The notes: generated by a model from the letters alone, not told the origin. A DNA stretch of 64,000 nucleotides from an uncultured Flavobacteriaceae bacterium (GCA_938029725.1 CALHGE010000009.1:1-64000), one strand, 5' to 3'; positions 9,154 through 18,977 are shown, counted from the first letter of the stretch. Translations and numbers: made by a program.

Positions 9154-10434
9154 ATGTCAATTTTAGAAAAAATCACCTCTGAAGGTGCGATTGCATTGGA
9201 AGACAAGCACGGCGCACACAATTATCACCCTTTACCAGTTGTTTTGAACAAAGGAGAAGGCGTATTTGTTTGGGACGTTGAAGGAAAAAAGTATTATGAC
9301 TTTTTATCAGCTTACTCGGCTGTAAACCAAGGGCATTGCCATCCAAAAATAGTTGGAGCAATGGTAGATCAGGCGCAAACCTTAACCCTTACCTCAAGAG
9401 CGTTTTATAACGATATACTGGGTAAGTTTGAGAAATACGCAACGGAGACTTTTAAGTTCGATAAGCTTTTACCTATGAATACAGGGGCTGAAGCGGTTGA
9501 AACGGCTTTGAAGCTTTGTCGCAAGTGGGCCTATGAGAAAAAAGGAATTCCTGAGAATAAGGCCCAGATTATCGTATGTGAAAATAACTTTCACGGGCGT
9601 ACTACTACGATTATCTCCTTTTCGAACGATCCTGTAGCACGCAAAAATTTTGGTCCGTTTACAGACGGGTTTCTGAAAATAGAATATGATAATCTTCAAG
9701 CTTTACAAGAAGTTTTGGAAAATAATGACCACATAGCAGGATTCTTAGTAGAGCCGATTCAAGGGGAGGCAGGAGTTTATGTTCCATCTGATGGTTATTT
9801 GGCTGGCGCGAAAGCCCTTTGTGAGAAACACGGTGTGTTGTTTATAGCAGATGAAGTACAAACTGGTATTGCGCGAACGGGGCGTTTATTGGCAACTTGC
9901 GGTAATTGTTCTTGTACAGATAAGCACTGTAGTGGAACTCCAGAAGTGAAGCCAGATGTATTAATTCTGGGAAAAGCTCTTTCGGGTGGTGCTTATCCTG
10001 TTTCAGCTGTGTTGGCTAATAACGACATTATGGATGTTATTAAACCAGGTAACCACGGAAGTACTTTTGGCGGAAACCCTATAGCGGCGGCAGTTGGAAT
10101 GGCGGCTCTTGAAGTAATCAAAGACGAAAAGCTGGCTCAGAATGCTTTTGAGTTAGGCGAATTATTCCGTTCAGAGTTAGGTAAATTTATAGCTGAAAGC
10201 AATATCGTTAATGGTGTAAGAGGAAAAGGATTGCTAAACGCAATTTTAATAAATGATACAGAGGATAGTTCTACAGCATGGGATATTTGTATGGCGCTTA
10301 AAGAAAATGGTCTTCTTGCAAAACCAACTCATGGCAATATCATTCGTTTTGCCCCTCCATTGGTAATTAATAAAGAACAACTATTAGATTGTGTGTCAAT
10401 TATTTCTAAAACATTAGCGCAATTTGAGAAGTAG
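9154..10434 (+). CDS. rocD: Ornithine--oxo-acid aminotransferase
   Basis: This 426-residue class III PLP aminotransferase converts ornithine plus 2-oxoglutarate to glutamate semialdehyde and glutamate. Its motifs are SAYSAVNQGHCHP, NTGAEAVETALK, FIADEVQTGIARTGR and the PLP lysine K274 in LGKALSGG. The match to OAT is strong at the substrate-specificity regions. An unusual insert with C249, C252, C254 and C259 lies between the DEVQTG strand and the PLP lysine. It is transcribed alone and closed by a strong terminator. Confidence 0.92.
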   Translation: MSILEKITSEGAIALEDKHGAHNYHPLPVVLNKGEGVFVWDVEGKKYYDFLSAYSAVNQGHCHPKIVGAMVDQAQTLTLTSRAFYNDILGKFEKYATETFKFDKLLPMNTGAEAVETALKLCRKWAYEKKGIPENKAQIIVCENNFHGRTTTIISFSNDPVARKNFGPFTDGFLKIEYDNLQALQEVLENNDHIAGFLVEPIQGEAGVYVPSDGYLAGAKALCEKHGVLFIADEVQTGIARTGRLLATCGNCSCTDKHCSGTPEVKPDVLILGKALSGGAYPVSAVLANNDIMDVIKPGNHGSTFGGNPIAAAVGMAALEVIKDEKLAQNAFELGELFRSELGKFIAESNIVNGVRGKGLLNAILINDTEDSSTAWDICMALKENGLLAKPTHGNIIRFAPPLVINKEQLLDCVSIISKTLAQFEK

Positions 10435-10460
10435 GTATTTTTAAAGTTTTAACTCATAAT

Positions 10461-10497
10461 AAATAAAGCCCGTAGCAATTTACTACGGGCTTTATTT
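10461..10497. terminator. Bidirectional rho-independent terminator after rocD
   Basis: A perfect 15-bp inverted repeat (10461-10475 with 10483-10497, loop CAATTTA) has A-rich and T-rich arms, so it can stop both rocD from the left and the CCC-motif operon from the right. Confidence 0.9.
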
Positions 10498-10513
10498 TTA
10501 GTAGGCACTTCAA

Positions 10514-10831
10514 TTAGAAATCCGCGCCTTCGAAACCTCCAGCTGTTATTAAAGCTATGATAATTCCAAAATAAAGTATCACTAATAAAAGCATAACAAC
10601 AGCAAGACCTATTCCTATATAAGAAAGTATTTTGCCTGTTTTTACATTATCTAAACCAGTAGCATAAGCACTAGGGTCTATGGCATATGCGCGTTCCGCT
10701 TTTTTTGCATTTGATAGGCCGATGAAGCTAAAAATAGCGCCAAAAGGGCCACAACAAAACAAAGAGGCTACGATCGATATAATTCCAAAAGTGAGGGCGT
10801 TACTAGCGCCTGGTAGTGGTTGATTATTCAT
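10514..10831 (-). CDS. CCC-motif-type small membrane protein (DUF4190-like)
   Basis: This is a 105-residue protein with two membrane helices (about 12-37 and 70-98). The first contains a Cys pair before a Gly-Pro (ASLFCCGPFGAIFSFIGL), followed by NAKKAER on the cytoplasmic side. This layout matches the Bacteroidota small CCC-motif membrane proteins related to DUF4190. It is the last gene of a three-gene unit, 7 bp after a paralogue. The function is unknown; the adjacent cysteines at a helix end could be acylated or bind metal. Confidence 0.72.
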   Translation of the reverse strand: MNNQPLPGASNALTFGIISIVASLFCCGPFGAIFSFIGLSNAKKAERAYAIDPSAYATGLDNVKTGKILSYIGIGLAVVMLLLVILYFGIIIALITAGGFEGADF

Positions 10832-10838
10832 TATTTAC

Positions 10839-11177
10839 CTAGTCTAATTCAATCCCCATTTGTTCATAAATCTCTTTTTGTTGATCCATGTAAGACTCCC
10901 ATCCACCAGCAGCAAAGATGCTATACGCTGAAAACAAGAAGACCAATACACCAAGAACAAGCCCAATAATAGCTACTATTTTAGCTGTTTTTACGGTGCT
11001 GAAATTTGAATAATCTTCTGGATTTTCCATATATAGCTTCGTGTCTTTATTGACTAAAAACAAGGCAATACCAGATAAGAGAATTCCTCCGATACCTGCG
11101 CTAAAGCAGCAGCATAGAAATGAAAGGATGCCTAGAACTATTGCTATAGTGACATTAGGTAATTTTTGTTGTTCCAT
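10839..11177 (-). CDS. CCC-motif membrane protein
   Basis: This 112-residue protein has three consecutive cysteines in the first helix (GILSFLCCCFSAGIGGILL) and a second helix at about 70-90 (IVAIIGLVLGVLVFLFSAY). The C-terminus is acidic (EIYEQMGIELD). It is a paralogue of the next gene and follows the DUF2752 gene by 22 bp. The family is recognised by name only; no biochemical role is known to me. Confidence 0.75.
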   Translation of the reverse strand: MEQQKLPNVTIAIVLGILSFLCCCFSAGIGGILLSGIALFLVNKDTKLYMENPEDYSNFSTVKTAKIVAIIGLVLGVLVFLFSAYSIFAAGGWESYMDQQKEIYEQMGIELD

Positions 11178-11199
11178 AATTTGAAAGGTTAATTGTTGT

Positions 11200-11505
11200 T
11201 TAAATAAGTTTTGAAATATAGTTGGTTAATATGAGCCCAACGCTCGCAATCATAAGTGTAATAATGATTTTATTAGCATACTTAATTTGAAACAATTGGT
11301 CAGCGGCTAAAACTCCAAATAAGGGAATAATAGCAAAAATCGCAGGATACATTTCCCAAGCTGCTAAAAAATCTCCTTGAAATAAAAAAGCAAGGCCACG
11401 TTGTAAGCCACAACCAGGACAGTCAATACCAAATATTTTTTTGGTAAAACACGGAAGCATATAGTCTTCAATAGGTAAGCGTAGAAGCATATAAAGTGTT
11501 TTCAT
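11200..11505 (-). CDS. DUF2752 domain-containing membrane protein
   Basis: This 101-residue protein contains the DUF2752 signature CPGCGLQRG at about 29-37, followed by two or three membrane helices. It is the first gene of the unit with the two CCC-motif proteins, a combination common in flavobacteria. The CPGC pair suggests a redox or metal site near the membrane surface, but the role of the family is not established. Confidence 0.8.
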   Translation of the reverse strand: MKTLYMLLRLPIEDYMLPCFTKKIFGIDCPGCGLQRGLAFLFQGDFLAAWEMYPAIFAIIPLFGVLAADQLFQIKYANKIIITLMIASVGLILTNYISKLI

Positions 11506-11565
11506 TGATCAATCGGCTTATTCATCCGAAAAATACTATTAATTTTACGCAATCAAAACAAATTC

Positions 11566-12108
11566 ATGACTGTTTTTCAAATTGGAGATTCTGTTGAAAC
11601 TATGGACGACATTATTAAAGGTGTCGTCACAGAAGTTAATGGTAAAGAAATAAGTATTGAAACTGAAGAAGGCTTTTCGATGCAATATACTGCATCAGAT
11701 TTGGTGAAAGTGACGGGCTCTTTTACGGTTAGTAATTATGAGATAGCGCAAATAAAATCTGAAAAAGAACTGCCGAAAAAAAGAAGATTAAATACCATAA
11801 AACCTAAAGAGCGCAATGCGCCGAAAATGGAAGTAGACCTCCATCTTCATCAATTAACAAATTCTGAAAGAAGCATGAATAGTCATGATAAGTTGAATTT
11901 GCAGCTAGATACGGCAAAACGTCAATTAGAATTTGCCATTCGAAAACGCATTCAAAAAATCGTTTTTATTCATGGAGTAGGTGAGGGTGTGCTAAAAGAG
12001 GAACTGAAATATCTTTTCGGGAGGTATGAAAATGTAAAGTACTACGATGCGGATTATCAAAAATACGGGCTAGGCGCAACCGAGGTATATATCTATCAAG
12101 AGAACTAG
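11566..12108 (+). CDS. Smr domain protein (stand-alone, MutS2-like C-terminus)
   Basis: This 180-residue protein has an N-terminal beta-rich part at about 1-65 (VFQIGDSVETMDDIIKGVVT), like the small domains attached to Bacteroidota Smr proteins. A C-terminal Smr domain follows at about 95-180, with the signature VDLHLHQL and HGVGEGVLKEEL. Smr domains nick or bind branched nucleic acid or stalled translation substrates. No MutS ATPase is attached. It diverges from the DUF2752 operon. TAATTTTA at 11540-11547 is a likely -7 element. Confidence 0.85.
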   Translation: MTVFQIGDSVETMDDIIKGVVTEVNGKEISIETEEGFSMQYTASDLVKVTGSFTVSNYEIAQIKSEKELPKKRRLNTIKPKERNAPKMEVDLHLHQLTNSERSMNSHDKLNLQLDTAKRQLEFAIRKRIQKIVFIHGVGEGVLKEELKYLFGRYENVKYYDADYQKYGLGATEVYIYQEN

Positions 12109-12123
12109 ATGAGGCTGGGCGTA

Positions 12124-12642
12124 TTATTCCTCCAATTCTGTAGTGGTTACAGTACCAAAATTATCAATAGTTAAGTTTGTAATTCTACTGCCATTAGCGG
12201 TAACAAATGAAATAGTGCTCAGTTGAATTTCATGTTCATAGGTTATTCCGTCTGCATTCAAGCTTGTAGTAATGAATAGGTCTCCACCTTCTGCAATAAT
12301 CTCGTCAACTACGCTTGGTGTAATTAAGGGAATATCATCGCAGAAATAAGCTGCGGATACATTGTCTGAGAATGTTCTGTAGGTAGCTTTAGTTGATCCA
12401 GTAGCGGTTACACTAAATGCGATAGTCCCCGAGGAGACCTCATTTTTAATCGCTCCATTCGGTAATTCTAAAATGAGAGCCTCCGATGTATTGAGTTTAA
12501 AGAGAACATTAGCCGTTTCTGCAGAAACATCAGTACAGGTTTGAATGGTAGCGCTATCAAAGTCAATGGTTTCTATTTGTAAAACACCATCGTCGCAGGC
12601 AACTAATAATACTAATATGCTAAACCAGAGAAAATTTTTCAT
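12124..12642 (-). CDS. Hypothetical lipoprotein
   Basis: This is a 172-residue exported protein with a lipobox (LVLLVAC, lipidated at Cys16) followed by acidic residues. The mature part is rich in Thr, Ser and short beta-strands, with a few cysteines (TCTDVSAE, YFCDDIPL) that could form a disulfide. No known family was recognised. It is transcribed alone and converges with the Smr gene. Confidence 0.65.
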   Translation of the reverse strand: MKNFLWFSILVLLVACDDGVLQIETIDFDSATIQTCTDVSAETANVLFKLNTSEALILELPNGAIKNEVSSGTIAFSVTATGSTKATYRTFSDNVSAAYFCDDIPLITPSVVDEIIAEGGDLFITTSLNADGITYEHEIQLSTISFVTANGSRITNLTIDNFGTVTTTELEE

Positions 12643-12757
12643 AACCCAAATTTAAATTATTTTAAAAGGATTTGCGTTTAAGTTTCTTTAAATTTACCAA
12701 TTATTAACCTTAATAATTGGTGAGCGAAGTTCTCCAATTTATTTAGCCCTTTAGAAG

Positions 12758-13906
12758 ATGAAAAACGTATATCTAGACAACGCCGCTACGACTCAGGTTC
12801 GAGAAGGAGTAATTACTAAGATGCAAGGGGCATTATCAAACTTTTACGGCAATCCATCTTCTACACACAGTTTTGGTAGATCTGCTAAAACTGGAGTTGA
12901 AAGTGCAAGAAAGACAATTGCTAAATACATGAATGCGCATCCGTCTGAGATTATTTTTACATCAGGCGGAACCGAGGCTGATAATATGATTTTACGTTGT
13001 GCGGTTCGTGATTTAGATGTAAAAACTATAATTACCTCTAAAATTGAACATCATGCAGTTACGCATACGGTTGAAGATTTAGATGGCAAGCAAGGTGTTC
13101 GGGTTTTGTATGTTGCTCTAGATGCGCATGGTTCGCCTGATCTTATCCATTTAGAAGAGCTCTTAAAGAAAGATGATAGTAAGAAATTGGTGAGCTTAAT
13201 GCATATTAATAATGAGATTGGAAACAAGCTCGATATTGCTGCTGTATGTACATTATGTAAGGAGAATAATGCTTTATTTCATTCAGATACTGTTCAGTCA
13301 ATAGGTCATTTTTCTTGGGATATGGCACAAACGCCTGTTGACTTTATGGCCGCAGCGGCGCATAAGTTTCACGGCCCTAAAGGGGTGGGTTTTGCTTACA
13401 TAAAAAGAAATTCAGGAATGAAGCCTATGATTTCTGGGGGTTCTCAAGAACGTGGTTGTAGAGCAGGTACCGAATCGTATCACAATATTGTAGGATTAGA
13501 GGAGGCTTTTCTGAATGCCTATGATAATTTGGAAGAAGAGAAGGCCTATGTGCTTGGCTTGAAAAAACACTTTATAGAAAATATACAAAAGGAAATTCCA
13601 GGAGTCCAATTTAATGGTCTTTCCGGCGATTTAGAAAAAAGCACCTATACTTTGGTAAATATGCGTTTGCCTGTTGATACTCAAAAAGCCCTGATGCTTT
13701 TATTTCACTTAGATATAAAAGGCATAGCCTGTTCTCAAGGTAGTGCTTGTCAATCTGGAAGTAGTAAAGGTTCTCATGTTCTTAATGAAATTTTGACCGA
13801 TGAAGAGCAGCGTCAACCTTCTTTGCGTTTTTCCTTTTCAACCTATAATACCAAAGAGCAATTGGATTATGCCATTGGTGTTTTAAAAGAATTTGTAGCC
13901 CAGTAA
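12758..13906 (+). CDS. Cysteine desulfurase family protein (NifS/IscS type)
   Basis: This 382-residue class V PLP enzyme would take sulfur from cysteine for Fe-S clusters or thio-modifications. It begins YLDNAATTQV and has the PLP lysine K203 in AAAHKFHGPKGVGF. The mobile-loop nucleophile is C331 in GSACQSG. TSGGTEADNMIL is the cofactor-binding segment. It stands alone, not in a suf or isc operon, so the acceptor is unknown. It is a paralogue of the enzyme at 57.1-58.3 kb. Confidence 0.85.
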   Translation: MKNVYLDNAATTQVREGVITKMQGALSNFYGNPSSTHSFGRSAKTGVESARKTIAKYMNAHPSEIIFTSGGTEADNMILRCAVRDLDVKTIITSKIEHHAVTHTVEDLDGKQGVRVLYVALDAHGSPDLIHLEELLKKDDSKKLVSLMHINNEIGNKLDIAAVCTLCKENNALFHSDTVQSIGHFSWDMAQTPVDFMAAAAHKFHGPKGVGFAYIKRNSGMKPMISGGSQERGCRAGTESYHNIVGLEEAFLNAYDNLEEEKAYVLGLKKHFIENIQKEIPGVQFNGLSGDLEKSTYTLVNMRLPVDTQKALMLLFHLDIKGIACSQGSACQSGSSKGSHVLNEILTDEEQRQPSLRFSFSTYNTKEQLDYAIGVLKEFVAQ

Positions 13907-13914
13907 GATTAGTA

Positions 13915-14574
13915 TTATTTAGCTTTTTTTCTGTCTTTTCGTTTTTCTCTATCGTAAGGAAACTTACGAGCGGCTAGTTTCATCATACGATCAATTAGAT
14001 CTTCTGTGTTTTTACCTGATTTTTTATTGATTGTCTTTTCGTACTTCCAAAGCAGTTTGCCAGAAGTGCCATCGCTAATTTTGATTCCGATGCGACCGTA
14101 GTTCGCATCTCCGAGAAAATAGTCAAGAAAACTGAAATCATCAGGAACTCCCTTAGAAAGTAAAATATTGAGGTCTAAATTTCCACTAATGATTCCGTCT
14201 ACTTTGAGTATTTCACTAAGTTGTTTAATGGTATACACATCAATATTCTCATAACCAACATTGTTTTGTGCTAAGATTGCTTTGGTGTCCTCTGTATTCT
14301 GAAATTCTACTGTAAATTTTTTCTTCTTTTTTCGTTTTGAGAAATAGGTTTCTAGTGCATTTTGTACAGCATAACCCTCTTTTTTCTCTCGTTCTAACAA
14401 GTCTTCCTTAGTGATATCATCTTCTAAATCTAGATTAGTAAGAAATGGAAGGATAGCCAATACCTTATGCTCCTTACTGAATACATCGAACTTAGCGTTC
14501 TCATAGATATTCTTTTGAGCATTCATAAAAACACTGGTCAAAACAAACAGATGTAAAATTGTAATTCTTATCAT
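13915..14574 (-). CDS. Exported protein of unknown function, possibly CsgG/LpoB-like fold
   Basis: This 219-residue protein has a signal peptide (ITILHLFVLTSVFMNAQ). The body has features reminiscent of LpoB/CsgG-type periplasmic domains: an early strand KVLAILPF, a middle KVDGIISGNLDL, and a late strand with GTSGKLLWKYEK. The C-terminus is strongly basic (DREKRKDRKKAK). It is the third gene after the M23 peptidase and TonB receptor on the same strand. The fold assignment is weak, and no function is claimed. Confidence 0.6.
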   Translation of the reverse strand: MIRITILHLFVLTSVFMNAQKNIYENAKFDVFSKEHKVLAILPFLTNLDLEDDITKEDLLEREKKEGYAVQNALETYFSKRKKKKKFTVEFQNTEDTKAILAQNNVGYENIDVYTIKQLSEILKVDGIISGNLDLNILLSKGVPDDFSFLDYFLGDANYGRIGIKISDGTSGKLLWKYEKTINKKSGKNTEDLIDRMMKLAARKFPYDREKRKDRKKAK

Positions 14575-14595
14575 TGCTATCTTCTTCGAAAAGGA

Positions 14596-17064
14596 TTAAA
14601 AACGAGCATTGAGTTTTATATTCAATACACGACTTGTTAAGAAATTTGGAACGGCGAATTGTTGTTTACTGTCCACATCGCGTACCCAAGTATTGGTTAT
14701 GGAGTTAGGTGCGTTGAAAAGATTAAAAACCTCAAAACCAATGGTCAGTGCTTTAAACGTATAAAGCCAATGGCTTTTAGGGTAGCGCTTTCCTTCTTCT
14801 GCAAAAATATATGAAATTCCTAAATCAGCCCGTTTATAATCTCTTAATCTATTCTGAAAAATATAAGGGTCAGCATAACTTGGTGAACCACCAGGCACCC
14901 CCGTATTATAAACCAAATTCAAATACATCTTTACATCAGGAATGCTGGCAATATAATCTTGGAACAAAATGGCGAATTTTAACCTTTGGTCTGTGGGTCG
15001 CGCTATGTAGCCTTTATTATTGCTATTCTCCTCTGTTTTTAAAAAACCGATGCTTACCCAAGATTCAGTGCCAGGTACAAAGGCACCGTTCAATCGTAAT
15101 TCTCCTCCATAAACATACGCTTTGGTAGCGTTATTGGCAAAATACCGTATTCTAACGTCTTCTATAGTATAGCTGTTTACATTGCTTAATTTTTTATAAT
15201 AGGCTTCCGTAGATAGGCTAAAAGGCCTATTCCAGAGTTTAAAACTATATTCATTACTCAAAACAAAATGTATCGATTGTTGTGCCTTGACATTAGGCCG
15301 AATTGTACCCGTCATATCACGAAGTTCTCTATAGAATGGGGGTTGGTGATAAACGCCCGTCGAAAGCCTAAACAGCATATCTTTTTCCCAATTCGGTTTG
15401 ATGGCAAATTGCGCTCTTGGACTAAAAACAGTTTGTGTTACTTTAGAAATATTTTGACCACTAACACTCCAATGATGGGTGCGAACACCAATGTTATAAT
15501 AGAGGTTATGATCTTTCCATAGGTTTCTGTTACTAAATTGTATAAAACCAGAAAAGCGATCGGTTTGTACAAAGTTTTTAGCAATCAATGATTCGTAAGC
15601 TTCCAGCGGACTATCAAAAGGTTCTTCAGGTTGGTTATTTATAAACTCGTTTAGGGGCGGGCGAATTGAAAACCCTGCGGAGTCAATGAACTCTGATTCG
15701 CGAAGTTGATCACGGATGTCTTCGTGAGTATATTTAACACCCCATTCTAATGCTTGTTCATTTTTTGTAGTTCTTCCTTTATGTTCCAAATTAAAAATAA
15801 GAGCATCTAAAATGTTTCTAGCCCGGTTGAACTGTGAGCCAATGCCTTTTGAAGCAGTTACTTCGCCGACGGTTTCACTTCCTAAATTCGAATCTATTTC
15901 TCCAAGCTCATAAGTAGCTATAATGTCGGAACGTTCTTGTTCACTGGTGTGGTAGATCGACGATATTAACTTTAAACTAGTATTGTCATTCAAAAAGTAG
16001 TTTGCCTTGAGGGCTCCTAATTCTGTTGTGTATCTGTTATTTTCTTGCCCTTGATAGTTTATTAGTAAAGTTTTTGGGGCATTAAGGGTGCCAAAATTTG
16101 TTCGACGATTAAGCGGTTCATTTTGATAATCGTTACGTGAAATATTTCCTAAAAAATTAAGATTAAACTTTTTTGAAAAACGATAGGTAAAATAAGTTTG
16201 ACCATCAAAAAAGGCTGGTTTTAAATTCGTTTTTGTCTCTAGACTATTTACGAATAGCGAGTTGTCTCTATAACGAATTCCAGAAATACTTGTGAAGTTT
16301 TTGTTTTTAGAAATGGTTTCCAGCGCTGCGCTGGCACCTAGAAAGCTGGCTTCAAATTGTGCTCCGAAATGCGATGGGTTTTTATACGTGATATCGAGAA
16401 CAGAAGAAAGTTTGTCTCCATATTTGGCTTGAAATCCGCCAGGTGAGAACTTCACTGTGGAAACTAAATTTGTATTTACAAAACTTAAGCCTTCTTGTTG
16501 CGCCGAACGAATCAGAAATGGGCGGTACACTTCAATTTCATTTACATATACCAAGTTTTCGTCATAGTTGCCTCCACGAACAGAATACTGAGTACTGAGT
16601 TCATTGCTTGAGGATACGCCTGGTAATAGTTTTAAAATATTTTCAACGCCAGCATTAGCACCGGGTATTTTTCGAATAACATCTTTTGATAGGGTAGTGA
16701 TGCCTGTTGTATTTTTTTCGCCTGAAGGAGAAACGGTTACTCCGGCTACCTGAATAGCATCCGTTTTCATTACAGGGTTGAATTCAAAAGTTTCGTTGCT
16801 GTTAAGAACTAGTTGCTTTAGAACTACATTTTTGTGTCCTAAATGCGAGAAAGTTATGGTAGTTTCTGAATCTGCAATCAGTTCAAGAATGTAAAACCCG
16901 TTTTCATCAGAAAATGAACCAGTAGTTTCTGAGGAAATGTTCACTTGTGGTAAGGGGATATTCTGTTCGTCTAAAATTACGCCTGTTATCGTTGCTGTTT
17001 GAGAGTTTACAAACAGCAAACGAAACAGTGCTAGGAAAATTAAGATGTATCTAGAGCATTTCAA
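14596..17064 (-). CDS. TonB-dependent receptor with carboxypeptidase-like N-domain
   Basis: This 822-residue outer-membrane protein has a signal peptide (about 1-21). A carboxypeptidase-regulatory-like domain spans about 24-105 (TATITGVILDEQNIPLPQVN). The plug is at about 120-225 (LLPGVSSSNELSTQYSVRGG), and a 22-strand barrel ends in VLNIKLNARF with the terminal Phe typical of Omp85 substrates. There is no SusD partner or polysaccharide locus beside it, so the substrate is open. It sits 6 bp after the M23 peptidase gene and precedes an exported protein, probably as one operon. Confidence 0.88.
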   Translation of the reverse strand: MKCSRYILIFLALFRLLFVNSQTATITGVILDEQNIPLPQVNISSETTGSFSDENGFYILELIADSETTITFSHLGHKNVVLKQLVLNSNETFEFNPVMKTDAIQVAGVTVSPSGEKNTTGITTLSKDVIRKIPGANAGVENILKLLPGVSSSNELSTQYSVRGGNYDENLVYVNEIEVYRPFLIRSAQQEGLSFVNTNLVSTVKFSPGGFQAKYGDKLSSVLDITYKNPSHFGAQFEASFLGASAALETISKNKNFTSISGIRYRDNSLFVNSLETKTNLKPAFFDGQTYFTYRFSKKFNLNFLGNISRNDYQNEPLNRRTNFGTLNAPKTLLINYQGQENNRYTTELGALKANYFLNDNTSLKLISSIYHTSEQERSDIIATYELGEIDSNLGSETVGEVTASKGIGSQFNRARNILDALIFNLEHKGRTTKNEQALEWGVKYTHEDIRDQLRESEFIDSAGFSIRPPLNEFINNQPEEPFDSPLEAYESLIAKNFVQTDRFSGFIQFSNRNLWKDHNLYYNIGVRTHHWSVSGQNISKVTQTVFSPRAQFAIKPNWEKDMLFRLSTGVYHQPPFYRELRDMTGTIRPNVKAQQSIHFVLSNEYSFKLWNRPFSLSTEAYYKKLSNVNSYTIEDVRIRYFANNATKAYVYGGELRLNGAFVPGTESWVSIGFLKTEENSNNKGYIARPTDQRLKFAILFQDYIASIPDVKMYLNLVYNTGVPGGSPSYADPYIFQNRLRDYKRADLGISYIFAEEGKRYPKSHWLYTFKALTIGFEVFNLFNAPNSITNTWVRDVDSKQQFAVPNFLTSRVLNIKLNARF

Positions 17065-17070
17065 ACGAAA

Positions 17071-18765
17071 TTATTTTCTAAAGAATGAACTTTTAAAGGT
17101 ACTGCTGTTTCCAACATTATCGGTGACAACAACCACGAGCTCACATTGTTTTTGATCTAGAATCTTATCATCAAAATTATAGGTAATGGTGTTCTTTTTA
17201 GATTCATATTCCATAAGTATCCATTTGCCATTTAAGGTGGCTGAATAGGTGTCAATGCCACTTAAGTCGTCAGAGATCAGTAAACTTAGGTAACTGTAAT
17301 TGTTCAGCCATTGTTTTTCCTTGAAGTTTTTTGCTCTAATTTTTGGTGCCGTAGTATCCTTGACTAAAGTGTAGGTGCCTAAGTTTTTGGTTCTGGTTGT
17401 GAATGCAGTTCCTCTTTTATAGGTAGAGGCATAGCTTGGTTTTCGCTTTTTATCTAAACGTGCGATGAAAAGATTTTTACGATCTTCCTTAGTATATTTA
17501 GATGTGTCAAAGGTGATTGTAAAATTACGATGTGCTGGTACGCGACTATTGTGTATGGTTACTGTATCGTTATCCTTTTGTAAGTCGATATAAAAGTCTT
17601 TATAAAAAGTATTGGCAGGAAAATAAACCTTAGCAGCTCCAAGATCATAGTTGTTTGGCTTTTTTGCAATAATATAGGTCTCGGTCTTTATAATTTCCTT
17701 TTTAATTTTTATGGGCTCTTTTTTGCCTTCCACAGGAATAGTTGCCTTGGTAAGATTTCCTTCTAAGTCCTTTAGCAGAAGTTCTATAGAATAACTTAAG
17801 CCTTCTTTAATAGCAATTTTACCGTCGTTTTTTAAAATAGTATAGATACTTAGGCGATTATTAGTCGTTAAGAAGCACTTTTGAATTTTCTGACGATACT
17901 TTCCATAATGATCGTAGTCAATAAAAGTGTTTATATATCTCGTTTCTTTAAACGAAAAAGTTTCAAAATCGTATTCCGTATACACGTTTCCATTCACGCG
18001 TAATTGTACGGAATATATTCCATTTCTATTTGCTGCCAAATCTTGCCGATCAAAGCCTTTAAAGCCAATGCCGATAGTGCCAAAAGCGGTTACTTTATCT
18101 GCTAGATAGGAGCCGTCTTTTTGTTTTGAAAAATTGAGTTCAACTTTGGCAGTACTTTGATTTACTTGCGCTTCTTTAGACAGGGGATAAGCAAATAGTT
18201 TTTCTAAAACTGGGTTTGTAGCATCGCGAACCTCTAGGCCATATAATAGCGGATTAGTTGGTTTTTCGGTAATACTGCTGCGAATTTCAAAATGCAAATG
18301 CGGGCCAGAAGATCCGCCTGTATTGCCACTATAAGCTATGACTTGTCCTTTTTCTAATTTAAGTTCACCGTAATCTGGGAAAACTTCAATTTCATAAGCC
18401 TCTTTCTGGTACTGTATTTTTTTAACGTATGCTTCGATTTCTGGGCCAAATTTTTGAAGGTGACCATAGACGGAAGTATACCCATTTGGATGTGCCACAT
18501 AGAGCACTTTTCCATAGCCATAAAGCGATACCTTTATTCTGGTAATCGTTCCTTCACCGATAGCAAAAACTGGAAGGCCCTGCCTTTGTTTAGTTTTGAT
18601 GTCAATTCCTGCGTGAAAGTGATTGTTTCGTAATTCTCCAAAATTTCCAGCTAGTATTAAAGGAATATCTAAAGGAGATCGGAAGGTGTTTTTGGGATAT
18701 TTCTCCTGCGCAAAAACGCTAAGTGAAACTAGTAAAATCCATAATAAAAATACGCGCTTCGTCAT
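17071..18765 (-). CDS. M23 family metallopeptidase (LytM-type)
   Basis: This exported protein of about 564 residues has a signal peptide MTKRVFLLWILLVSLSVFAQ, which is why I start it at 18765 rather than at the in-frame ATG 12 bases upstream. The LytM domain at about 30-170 keeps the zinc ligands (NHFHAGIDI and HLHFEI), so it should cut peptidoglycan peptide bridges. The remaining 390 residues are beta-rich repeats without a named domain. It lies directly upstream of the TonB receptor. Confidence 0.87.
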   Translation of the reverse strand: MTKRVFLLWILLVSLSVFAQEKYPKNTFRSPLDIPLILAGNFGELRNNHFHAGIDIKTKQRQGLPVFAIGEGTITRIKVSLYGYGKVLYVAHPNGYTSVYGHLQKFGPEIEAYVKKIQYQKEAYEIEVFPDYGELKLEKGQVIAYSGNTGGSSGPHLHFEIRSSITEKPTNPLLYGLEVRDATNPVLEKLFAYPLSKEAQVNQSTAKVELNFSKQKDGSYLADKVTAFGTIGIGFKGFDRQDLAANRNGIYSVQLRVNGNVYTEYDFETFSFKETRYINTFIDYDHYGKYRQKIQKCFLTTNNRLSIYTILKNDGKIAIKEGLSYSIELLLKDLEGNLTKATIPVEGKKEPIKIKKEIIKTETYIIAKKPNNYDLGAAKVYFPANTFYKDFYIDLQKDNDTVTIHNSRVPAHRNFTITFDTSKYTKEDRKNLFIARLDKKRKPSYASTYKRGTAFTTRTKNLGTYTLVKDTTAPKIRAKNFKEKQWLNNYSYLSLLISDDLSGIDTYSATLNGKWILMEYESKKNTITYNFDDKILDQKQCELVVVVTDNVGNSSTFKSSFFRK

Positions 18766-18977
18766 ATAAAAATACATTGGTCTATATCGGGTAAATCAAA
18801 TTCTGGCTAATTAATGAATGTATGCATATAGCATACAAAAGACACAAAACTAAGCAGATGAATACAAATAGCGGCATTCAATTTGAAAAAAAATACAGGT
18901 TTTAAGTTGCCTCTCAATAGCTTACTAACGATTTTAAAGGGGTTAAAGTATTACTTCAAGAATAATTGAAAAAAGTA

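Noticed and set aside
14596..17064. SusC/SusD polysaccharide locus
   Set aside because: The receptor has no SusD partner and no carbohydrate enzymes beside it; it is a single TonB receptor.
18778..18977. tRNA or other small RNA in the gap before the zapA promoter
   Set aside because: No cloverleaf or stable stem with a T run could be drawn; the sequence is plain AT-rich spacer.
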